A stretch of DNA of 38,938 nt from an uncultured Alistipes sp. (GTDB lineage Bacteria; Bacteroidota; Bacteroidia; Bacteroidales; Rikenellaceae): assembly GCA_900549685.1 (NCBI GenBank), contig UROX01000003.1, forward strand, positions 1 through 38,938. The letters are read 5' to 3'. A program made the position numbers and the translations under genes. This document shows positions 24,292-31,538 of the stretch, piece by piece. Each line of letters begins with the position of its first letter. Within the stretch, counting starts at the first letter, position 1. The notes below the pieces were generated by a model. The model saw only the letters and a list, made by a program, of their open reading frames with translations. It made no database searches and was not told the origin of the DNA.

Positions 24292-25640
24292 TTCTTTTCC
24301 GTTTGTGCCGCGACCGAATCGGCGGCCGGTGCGAGCGTCGCGCTGTCGGCCGGGATCGGATCGAGCGAGGTTATTTTCAGGCTGTCGGGCAACGTGCCTT
24401 CCAGTTCGGCCTTGATCCGGTCGCGGACAGCCTCGAAGGCCGGGCGGTTGGCCTGCCGGATCGGTTCGGCAGGTTCCGTCGGCACTTTCAGCGGGTCGAT
24501 CGGCGTACCGTTTCTCCACAGCCGGAAGTCGAGATGCGGACCTGTCGAGAGTCCCGTCGAACCGACGTAGCCGATCAACTGGCCCTGTTTGACGCGCGAG
24601 CCTTTCTGGATGCCTTTGGCGAAGCCTTTCAGGTGCAGGTAACCCGAAACGAGCGAGCCGGAGTTGTGCTTGATCTTGAGGGTATTGCCTCCGCCTCCCG
24701 CATAGCCTTTGGCAATGACTACGCCGTCGCCTACCGCCACGACGGGCGTTCCGGAAGGAGCGGCGTAATCCACCCCGTGATGGGGTCTTCGGATACGCAG
24801 GATGGGGTGCATACGGCCGTTCGAGAAGCGCGAGCTGATGCGGCTGTATTTCAGCGGAGCCTTGAGCAGGTTCTTGCGCAGGCTGTTGCCCTGTTCGTCC
24901 CAATAGCTCACTTTGCCGTCCTGAACGAACGGTATGGCGTAATAGGTCTTTCCGCCCTGTTCGAAGCGGGCGCCCCAGATGGTGCCGTGCCCGATCTCGG
25001 TCGAATCGACGAACTGCCGGTCATAGATCACGGTGAAATTATCGCCCTCCTGCAGGCCGAAAAAGTCGATGCTCCATGCGTAGATGTCCGACAGGTCCAT
25101 GGCCAGCGCAGGCTGCATGCCGTTTTCGATCATGCAGTTCCAGAGCGAACTGCGGATCGTGGCCGTTTTCATTTCTCTCCGCACGTCGATGTCCTTGACA
25201 CCTTTGTAGACATCCACCGAATCGCCGCTCAGGTCGAAAACGACGTATTCGGTCGGCGTGGCTTCGTAGACCAGATAGGCGAGCCGAGCCTCGGAAACGG
25301 AGTCCTGCGGCGTGAGGAAAGCCGCGTATCGGTTCCCTGCCTTGAGCTTCCGGAGGCTGAACACCGAGTCGGCCCGACGGTCTATGCGGTCTACCGTGGC
25401 GGCGCCGACGCCGAACCGGCCGAAGATCGCTCCTGCCGTCTCGCCGTTCTCGATCCGGTATTCCGAGATATCGTATTTGCCTTTTTCTATGCCGTAGAGA
25501 CGTTCGACGGGCGGTTCCTGGACGGATTCCGCCTCGGACGCGCGCTCTCCGTTTCCGCAACATTTCAGGCCCGCTGCGATTCCTCCTGCCAAGACGATAG
25601 CCACTACGCAGCCGGCCATGATTTTCCAGCTTTTTTTCAT
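24288..25640 (-). CDS. M23-family peptidoglycan endopeptidase, membrane-anchored
   Basis: A 450-aa envelope protein with an N-terminal hydrophobic segment (about residues 7-24: signal or anchor). It has a central region with an OapA/LysM-like lead-in and a C-terminal LytM/M23 domain (about 280-385). M23 ligands seen: H287-x3-D291 in HHGVDYAAPSG, H336 in GYLHLKGF, and H369 in GPHLDFRLW. The last zinc-ligand His of the usual HxH is Asp371, which I recall as common in the Bacteroidota branch. It is expected to cleave peptide cross-links or to activate other hydrolases. A Ser/Asp/Ala-rich tail follows. It heads the four-gene operon with a near-consensus promoter at 25646-25676. Confidence 0.9.
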   Translation of the reverse strand: MKKSWKIMAGCVVAIVLAGGIAAGLKCCGNGERASEAESVQEPPVERLYGIEKGKYDISEYRIENGETAGAIFGRFGVGAATVDRIDRRADSVFSLRKLKAGNRYAAFLTPQDSVSEARLAYLVYEATPTEYVVFDLSGDSVDVYKGVKDIDVRREMKTATIRSSLWNCMIENGMQPALAMDLSDIYAWSIDFFGLQEGDNFTVIYDRQFVDSTEIGHGTIWGARFEQGGKTYYAIPFVQDGKVSYWDEQGNSLRKNLLKAPLKYSRISSRFSNGRMHPILRIRRPHHGVDYAAPSGTPVVAVGDGVVIAKGYAGGGGNTLKIKHNSGSLVSGYLHLKGFAKGIQKGSRVKQGQLIGYVGSTGLSTGPHLDFRLWRNGTPIDPLKVPTEPAEPIRQANRPAFEAVRDRIKAELEGTLPDSLKITSLDPIPADSATLAPAADSVAAQTEKK

Positions 25641-25645
25641 GGATG

Positions 25646-25676
25646 TAAAATTAGGTTACATTCGATAAACATCCAA
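25646..25676 (-). promoter_or_regulatory. Near-consensus promoter of the M23-ispD operon
   Basis: On the minus strand TTG (25676-25674), a 20-bp spacer and TAATTTTA (25653-25646), one base off TAnnTTTG. It ends 5 bp before the ATG, so the leader would be minimal. Confidence 0.45.
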
Positions 25677-25756
25677 CTGCGGAAAGTCGGATTTATTGTG
25701 ATTTTATGAACAGCCGGCGGGCACATCTTGTCCCGGCGGTCCCGATTTTCGCCGAA

Positions 25757-25785
25757 AAAGCCCTTCCCGCGAAGAGAAGGGCTTT
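25757..25785 (-). terminator. Intrinsic terminator of kdsA
   Basis: AAAGCCCTTC pairs with GAAGGGCTTT across a 9-nt loop. On the minus strand the stem ends in a T-run (TTTTT). It lies 18 bp after the kdsA stop. Confidence 0.85.
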
Positions 25786-25802
25786 CGAAAAACGTAAAGA
25801 CT

Positions 25803-26633
25803 TTAGAGCGTATCGACGACCGCCCGCAGACGGCACATCTTTTCGAGCAGTCCTTCGAGCCGGTTGAGGGCGAGCATGTTCGCGCCGTCGCTTTTGGCTA
25901 CGGAGGGGTTCGGGTGCGTTTCGATGAACAGACCGTCCGCGCCGACGGCGATGGCCGACCGGGCGATCGTCTCGATCATGCCGGGCAGGCCACCCGTCAC
26001 GCCGCTGCTCTGGTTGGGTTGCTGCAACGAGTGGGTGATGTCCATCACGACCGGATATCCGGTCTGTTTCATAACGGGAATGGCTCGCGGATCGACGATC
26101 AGGTCGTGATAGCCGAACGAGGTGCCCCGGTCGGTGAGCATGATGTTCGGGTTGCCTGCGTCGCGGATCTTGCCTGCGGCGAACGTCATCGCCTCGGGAG
26201 CCAGAAACTGCCCTTTCTTGATATTGACGACCTTGCCGGTGCGGGCGGCCGCCACGAGCAGGTCGGTCTGCCGGCACAGGAAGGCGGGAATCTGCAATAC
26301 ATCGACGTACTCGGCAGCCATGGCGGCTTCCTCCGGATTGTGGATATCGGTCACAACGGGCACGCCGAACTCCGAACGGATCCGGCCCAGCAGCTTCAGA
26401 GCCTTTTCGTCGCCGATGCCGCTGAACGAGTCGAGCCGCGAGCGGTTGGCCTTGCGGTACGAGGCTTTGAAGATATAAGGGATTTTCAGCCGTTCGGTGA
26501 TGCGGCAGGCGGTTTCGGCCACCGTTTTCATCATCGTTTCGTCTTCCACGACGCAGGGACCCGCCATCAGGAAGAACATGCCGCTGTCGGTGTGGGCGAT
26601 GCCGGGAATCCGGCTCAGTATTTCGTTTGTCAT
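25803..26633 (-). CDS. kdsA: 3-deoxy-8-phosphooctulonate synthase KdsA
   Basis: KdsA (276 aa) condenses arabinose 5-phosphate with phosphoenolpyruvate to Kdo 8-phosphate, the precursor of Kdo in lipopolysaccharide. Diagnostic segments are LMAGPCVVEDE, YIFKASYRKANRS, VVTDIHNPEEA, IPAFLCRQTDLL, NIKKGQFLAPE, LTDRGTSFGYHDLIVD, DITHSLQQPN and IETHPNPSVAKSDGANML. The start at 26633 fits the family (MTNEILSRIPG); an in-frame ATG at 26657 falls inside the promoter. Promoter and terminator flank it closely, so it is probably monocistronic. Confidence 0.96.
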   Translation of the reverse strand: MTNEILSRIPGIAHTDSGMFFLMAGPCVVEDETMMKTVAETACRITERLKIPYIFKASYRKANRSRLDSFSGIGDEKALKLLGRIRSEFGVPVVTDIHNPEEAAMAAEYVDVLQIPAFLCRQTDLLVAAARTGKVVNIKKGQFLAPEAMTFAAGKIRDAGNPNIMLTDRGTSFGYHDLIVDPRAIPVMKQTGYPVVMDITHSLQQPNQSSGVTGGLPGMIETIARSAIAVGADGLFIETHPNPSVAKSDGANMLALNRLEGLLEKMCRLRAVVDTL

Positions 26634-26654
26634 AAGCGTAAGGTTTTGCAGTAA

Positions 26655-26684
26655 CAAAGATAGTCATTGAAAGCGGGAACGCAA
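26655..26684 (-). promoter_or_regulatory. Promoter of kdsA
   Basis: On the minus strand TTG (26684-26682), a 19-bp spacer and TATCTTTG (26662-26655), a full consensus match 21 bp upstream of the ATG. Confidence 0.75.
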
Positions 26685-26895
26685 CGCTTTCCAGCCGAGA
26701 CCTCTCCCGGCCGGCCGTTTTGCGGCCTCGGCGGGGGGGCGAGGAGGCTTGCGCCGTATTCGTATTTCCCTGCCGTCGCGTCGTGTGGCGGAAAAGTGCG
26801 GACCGGATTCGTGCCGAACTGCGATAAAATGCGGGACCTGCCGCCCGGAATCATGGCAGCCGGACTGTCTCGGGAGGCTGAGAGCCGCCTCTGTT

Positions 26896-28170
26896 TCAGT
26901 ATTTCCCTTTCCAGAGCGCGGCGATGCGCCGGGCCGTTTCCTGCTCGCGGGGATTGTCGTCCGGTTCGTAGAACCGTCGGCCTTCCAGTCCCTCGGGCAT
27001 GAACTCCTGCTCGGCAAAATGGCCTGCGAAATCGTGGGCGTACTTGTAGTTCTCGCCGTAGCCCAGCTGTTTCATCAGCTTCGTCGGCGCGTTGCGGATG
27101 TGCAGCGGGACGGGACGGTTCACCGTATCGTGTTTCACGGCGGCGAGGGCCGCGTCGATGGCCCGGTAGGCCGAGTTGCTTTTGGGACTCGTGGCCAGAT
27201 AGATGGTCGTCTCGGACAGGGTGATGCGGGCTTCGGGCATCCCGATCTTGTGCACCGTGTCGAAACAGGCGTTGGCCAGCAGCAGGGCGTTGGGATTGGC
27301 CAGCCCGATGTCTTCCGAAGCGAGAATCACCAGCCTCCGTGCGATGAATTTCGGGTCTTCGCCTCCGGCGAGCATCCGGGCCAGATAGTAGACGGCGGCA
27401 TTGGGATCGCTCCCGCGGACCGACTTGATGAAGGCCGATATGACGTCGTAGTGCTGTTCGCCGTTCTTGTCGTACAGTGCGATGTTCTGCTGGAGGCATT
27501 CGGTGACATTCCGGTCGTCGATCAGGATTTCGCCCTCCGTGGCGTTGCACAGAATGTCGAGGATGTTGAGCAGCTTGCGGGCATCTCCGCCGCTGAAACG
27601 GAACAGCGCCGTCGTCTCGGCGATCCGCACGCCTTTCTCCCGCAGGATCGTGTCGGTCGAGACGGCCCGTTCGAGCAGTTTGCCCAGGTCCGCGTCTTCC
27701 ATCGCTCTGAGTACATAGACCTGACAGCGCGAGAGCAGCGGCGAGATGACCTCGAACGAGGGATTCTCGGTCGTGGCGCCGATCAGCGTGACGATGCCCT
27801 GTTCCACGGCGCCGAGCAGCGAGTCCTGCTGCGATTTGTTGAAGCGGTGTATTTCGTCGATGAACAGGAACGGGGCCGGAGCGTTGAAAAAACGGCTTTT
27901 CTTGGCCTGCTCGATCACTTCGCGCACGTCCTTGACTCCGGCGTTGATGGCCGAGAGCGTGAACATTTTCCGGTCGAGGGCCGTGGTCACAAGCCGGGCC
28001 AGCGTCGTCTTGCCGACCCCCGGAGGACCCCACAGAATGAACGAGGGCACGTTGCCCGTATCGAGAAACCGTCGGAAGACGCCGCCGGGTCCGACCAGAT
28101 GTTCCTGCCCGATATAGTCGTCCAGCGAGCGGGGCCGGAGCCTTTCCGCCAGAGGAATGTTGGTTTGCAT
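26896..28170 (-). CDS. rarA: Replication-associated recombination protein A (AAA+ ATPase)
   Basis: RarA/MgsA (424 aa) is a clamp-loader-related AAA+ ATPase acting at stalled replication forks. It starts PLAERLRPRSLDDYIGQEH. Walker A is GPPGVGKT (48-55), Walker B FLFIDEIHRF (101-110), sensor 1 GATTENPSFEV, and the arginine-finger SPLLSRCQVY follows. The C-terminal tetramerisation part shows SAFIKSVRGSDPNAAVYYLARML, ASEDIGLANP and QLGYGENYKYAHDF, all typical. The ATG at 28170 gives the family start; the frame is open further but lacks similarity and crosses the promoter. About 210 bp with nothing recognisable separate its stop from the kdsA promoter. Confidence 0.96.
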   Translation of the reverse strand: MQTNIPLAERLRPRSLDDYIGQEHLVGPGGVFRRFLDTGNVPSFILWGPPGVGKTTLARLVTTALDRKMFTLSAINAGVKDVREVIEQAKKSRFFNAPAPFLFIDEIHRFNKSQQDSLLGAVEQGIVTLIGATTENPSFEVISPLLSRCQVYVLRAMEDADLGKLLERAVSTDTILREKGVRIAETTALFRFSGGDARKLLNILDILCNATEGEILIDDRNVTECLQQNIALYDKNGEQHYDVISAFIKSVRGSDPNAAVYYLARMLAGGEDPKFIARRLVILASEDIGLANPNALLLANACFDTVHKIGMPEARITLSETTIYLATSPKSNSAYRAIDAALAAVKHDTVNRPVPLHIRNAPTKLMKQLGYGENYKYAHDFAGHFAEQEFMPEGLEGRRFYEPDDNPREQETARRIAALWKGKY

Positions 28171-28181
28171 GCCGAAAAGAA

Positions 28182-28199
28182 TTACCTTTACAAAGGTAA
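28182..28199. promoter_or_regulatory. Palindromic promoter region between rarA and the YfcE-like gene
   Basis: TTACCTTT-AC-AAAGGTAA is a perfect 8-bp palindrome with a 2-bp centre. On the minus strand it contains TACCTTTG (28198-28191), a -7 box for rarA. On the plus strand it contains TACCTTTA, one base off a -7 box for the YfcE-like gene. No TTG is well placed for either. Confidence 0.45.
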
Positions 28200-28234
28200 A
28201 CGATTTACCCGAATAATTCATTGCGGAAACGGTT

Positions 28235-28738
28235 TTGAAAAAGATAGGCATACTCTCCGATACGCACGGCGTCTTCGACGATACGCTGCGTACGTTTTTC
28301 GCCGATGTCGATGAACTGTGGCATGCAGGCGACTTCGGCGGCATCGAGACGGCGGACGCCATCGCCGCCTTCCGGCCCCTGCGGGGCGTTCACGGCAATA
28401 TCGACGGCGGCAAGGCCCGCATCGTCTACCCGCAGTGGGACCTGTTCGACTGCGAAGGCGTGCGGGTGATGATGACCCATATCGGCGGGTATCCCGGCCG
28501 CTATGCGCCCGGGGTCGAAATGCAGCTGCGGATGCACCGTCCGAAGATTTTCGTCGCCGGACATTCGCATATTCTGAAGGTGATCTACGATAAAAAATAC
28601 GATCTGCTCCACGTTAATCCCGGTGCGGCCGGCATCAGTGGCTTCCATCAGGTTAGGACGGCCTTGCGGCTGGTTATCGACGGCGAGGATATTCGCGACA
28701 TGGAGGTCGGAGAGTGGCCCCGGAGGCGGTTTCTATAA
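28235..28738 (+). CDS. YfcE/MJ0936-type metallophosphoesterase
   Basis: A 167-aa calcineurin-like phosphodiesterase with every metal-binding motif: D9-x-H11 (SDTHG), D33 (AGDFGG), N55 (HGNID), H82 (THIGG), and H110/H112 (AGHSH). Relatives such as YfcE hydrolyse phosphodiesters with Mn2+; the cellular substrate is unknown. The start is a TTG at 28235, since no ATG precedes the conserved KKIGILSDTHG and the start MKKIGIL is the family norm. It is divergent from rarA and 55 bp upstream of the Clp gene, with which it may be co-transcribed. Confidence 0.9.
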   Translation: MKKIGILSDTHGVFDDTLRTFFADVDELWHAGDFGGIETADAIAAFRPLRGVHGNIDGGKARIVYPQWDLFDCEGVRVMMTHIGGYPGRYAPGVEMQLRMHRPKIFVAGHSHILKVIYDKKYDLLHVNPGAAGISGFHQVRTALRLVIDGEDIRDMEVGEWPRRRFL

Positions 28739-28793
28739 TAAAGGCTGTCGGCACGGCGTTATTTTTTCAGAAAAATCAATCGAAAAAAACGCC

Positions 28794-31355
28794 ATGCAAA
28801 TTAAGCAAACAAAGAAACTGGAATCGGTTTTTGAAGCCGGACGTCACGAGGCTCGCCGCCGCCGTGCGCCCGAAGTGACGATGGACCACCTCTTTCTTGC
28901 GATACTTAAACAGGATGCGGGCCATGCCGATCATATCTTGAAAAAACTGCTCCGCGAGTGGGAGATCTACCAGATCCGCATTCGTCTCGAACGCGAGCTG
29001 GGGCCGGTCTCGCAGCCGGAGCAGGGCGGAGCGGAAGATCGTCCTGTCCGTTGCGACGAAGCCTCGGTGCTCGGACGTATGGCGGCCGCGGCGGGCGGCG
29101 CTCCCCAGCAGAATATGTTCCATACCGGGCACCTGCTCTATGCCGTGGTCTGCGACCGCAGTCTGGTCAGCGCGCGCGTTCTGGCACTTTATAACGTCAA
29201 TCGCGAGACGGTGGAGCCGTTTCTGGGCGATCTGCCTCCCGACGAGGATTATTACGAAGACATGCGGATGCTGCTGGGCGAGGAACACGACGACCGCGAA
29301 GCTCGTCCCGAGCGTCTGTTCCCGAACGTCATACGGATCGCCTCGCTGTCCGGCGCCGCAGAGGAAAAACCCCGGGAGAGCCAGCTCGACCGTTTCGGCG
29401 TCGATCTGACCCGTGCTGCCGCGGAAGGCAAGCTCGATCCGGTGGTGGGGCGCGAGAAGGAGATCGAACGGGTCGTCCAGATCCTGGGACGTCGCAAGAA
29501 GAACAATCCTGTGCTCATCGGCGAAGCCGGTGTGGGCAAGTCGGCTATCGTCGAAGGACTGGCGCTACGCATCGTGCGCAAGGACGTGCCTCATTCGCTG
29601 CTGCACAAACGGATTTTTTCGTTGGACGTGGCCTCGCTGGTGGCCGGAACCAAATACCGCGGTCAGTTCGAAGAGCGTATCTATGCGCTGCTCAAAGAAC
29701 TCTCCGGCAGCGATGTGATTCTGTTCATCGACGAGATTCATACGATCGTGGGGGCCGGCAGCACGCAGGGATCGCTCGATACGGCCAATATTCTCAAACC
29801 TGCGCTCGCCCGCGGCGAACTGCAGTGTATCGGCGCCACGACGCTCGACGAATACCGCGAGAACATCGAGACCGACAGCGCGCTCGAAAGACGCTTTCAG
29901 AAAATCGTCGTGGAGCAACCTACGCCCGAGGAGACGCTCGACGTATTGAAACGGATACGGGAACAGTACGAGGCGCATCACTGCGTCCGCTATACGGATG
30001 CGGCGCTGGCGGCCTGCGTCGATCTGACGCATCGTTATGTCACGGACCGTTTCTTCCCGGACAAGGCCATCGACGCGATGGACGAGGCGGGCAGTCGGGC
30101 CCATGTCTTCGGGACGCGCGTCCCCGATTCGCTGACTTCGCTGGAGCGCGATGCGGAACAGGCCGCCCGCGAACGGTGCCGGGCCATCGAAATGCAGAAT
30201 TACGAGATGGCCGCCACGCTGCGCAACCGGGAGTCGGCATTGCGGGTACGGATGGACGAGGTCGAGGCGCAGTGGAGGAAACAGATGACGCAGAGTCCCG
30301 TCGTGATCGACGAACAGGCCGTCTGCGAAGTGGTCGCTTCGATGACGGGCATTCCCGTGACCCGGATATCGGGCAGCGAGCGGGACCGTCTGCGCGAGAT
30401 GGAGAAATATCTGTCGTCGGTGGTGATCGGGCAGGACGAGGCCGTGCGGAAAGTGACGCGGGCCATTCGTCGCAGCCGGGCCGGACTCAAAGAGGCGGGC
30501 CGTCCCATCGGCGTGTTCATGTTCGTCGGTCCTACCGGCGTAGGCAAGACGCATATCGCCAAACAGCTGGCCGGGTATCTGTTCGACAGCGAGGACGCGC
30601 TGGTGCGCATCGACATGAGCGAATATTCCGAGAAACACAACGTGAGCCGCCTGATCGGTTCGCCTCCGGGCTATGTCGGTTACGGCGAGGGCGGACAGCT
30701 GACCGAAAAGGTCCGCCGGCGTCCCTACTGCGTGTTGCTGTTCGACGAGATCGAGAAGGCTCATAGCGACGTGTTCAACCTCATGCTCCAGATCTTCGAC
30801 GAAGGCCATCTGACCGATGGTCTCGGTCGGCGGGTCGATTTCCGCAATACGGTGATCGTCATGACGTCGAACGTCGGTTCTCGCGAGTCGGCGCAACGTC
30901 CGCCTTCCGTCGGTTACAAGGCCCTCCGCGAGGCGTCCGATCGTCCGTCGGGCCGGGACGATATCTATCGCAAGAGTCTCGAGCAGGAGTTCGCTCCGGA
31001 ATTCATCAACCGTATCGACGACATCGTAGTGTTCGGTACGCTCGGTGAGGAGGACGTGCTCCGTATCGTCGATCTGGAACTCGCCCGGCTCGAAAGTCGG
31101 GTCGTGGCCCTGGGTTATGCGCTGGAGGTCGGACCTGCTGCCCGCAGGTTGTTGGTGGAAAAAGGATACGACTCCCGTTACGGCGTGCGTTCGTTGCGGC
31201 GGACGATTCTCTCCGAGGTGGAGGAACCGCTGGCCGAACGGATCGTGGCCGGGGAGGTTCGGCCGGGCGATCGGATGTCGGTCGGGGTTGAGAACGGGAA
31301 GTTCGTCTTTACGGTCGTTCCTTCCGATTGTATGCCGGAAGGAATGGCTTCCTGA
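28794..31355 (+). CDS. ClpC-type ATP-dependent protease ATPase subunit
   Basis: An 853-aa Hsp100 unfoldase with two AAA+ modules that feeds proteins to ClpP. The N-domain (about 1-150) is recognisable but divergent. D1 has Walker A GEAGVGKS near 243-250, Walker B LFIDEIH, and the pore loop GTKYRGQFEER. A UVR-like segment (about 450-480: AIEMQNYEMAATLRNRE) marks the ClpC rather than the ClpA type. D2 has GPTGVGKT near 579, LFDEIEKAH and the pore GYVGYGEGG. The ClpP-docking loop reads VGY in place of the common VGF/IGF/LGF. The frame is open upstream, but MQIKQTKKLESVF is the natural start, preceded by an A-rich leader. Whether it belongs to the main ClpC or a second paralogue cannot be decided here. 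Confidence 0.9.
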   Translation: MQIKQTKKLESVFEAGRHEARRRRAPEVTMDHLFLAILKQDAGHADHILKKLLREWEIYQIRIRLERELGPVSQPEQGGAEDRPVRCDEASVLGRMAAAAGGAPQQNMFHTGHLLYAVVCDRSLVSARVLALYNVNRETVEPFLGDLPPDEDYYEDMRMLLGEEHDDREARPERLFPNVIRIASLSGAAEEKPRESQLDRFGVDLTRAAAEGKLDPVVGREKEIERVVQILGRRKKNNPVLIGEAGVGKSAIVEGLALRIVRKDVPHSLLHKRIFSLDVASLVAGTKYRGQFEERIYALLKELSGSDVILFIDEIHTIVGAGSTQGSLDTANILKPALARGELQCIGATTLDEYRENIETDSALERRFQKIVVEQPTPEETLDVLKRIREQYEAHHCVRYTDAALAACVDLTHRYVTDRFFPDKAIDAMDEAGSRAHVFGTRVPDSLTSLERDAEQAARERCRAIEMQNYEMAATLRNRESALRVRMDEVEAQWRKQMTQSPVVIDEQAVCEVVASMTGIPVTRISGSERDRLREMEKYLSSVVIGQDEAVRKVTRAIRRSRAGLKEAGRPIGVFMFVGPTGVGKTHIAKQLAGYLFDSEDALVRIDMSEYSEKHNVSRLIGSPPGYVGYGEGGQLTEKVRRRPYCVLLFDEIEKAHSDVFNLMLQIFDEGHLTDGLGRRVDFRNTVIVMTSNVGSRESAQRPPSVGYKALREASDRPSGRDDIYRKSLEQEFAPEFINRIDDIVVFGTLGEEDVLRIVDLELARLESRVVALGYALEVGPAARRLLVEKGYDSRYGVRSLRRTILSEVEEPLAERIVAGEVRPGDRMSVGVENGKFVFTVVPSDCMPEGMAS

Positions 31356-31483
31356 CCCCGGTCGGGACGAACGGGTCCCGCCGGAGATGAATGCCGGACC
31401 GTTCCGCCCCGGAATGTCATTCCGCGGAGAGAGAGACGAGTGAGTGCGTTGCGGAACATACGGGCTGCGGCGGTTCCGGATAA

Positions 31484-31518
31484 AAAAGGACGGTGCGCTT
31501 TCGGTGCACCGTCCTTTT
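31484..31518. terminator. Bidirectional terminator between the clp and GH92 genes
   Basis: AAAAGGACGGTGC pairs perfectly with GCACCGTCCTTTT across a 9-nt loop, with A-rich and T-rich flanks, so it can serve both convergent genes. Confidence 0.85.
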
Positions 31519-31538
31519 CGTATTTTTTCCATAGCTGC

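Noticed and set aside
29565..31532. Long open frame antisense to the clp gene
   Set aside because: Composition-driven shadow; the ClpC reading on the other strand has all expected motifs.
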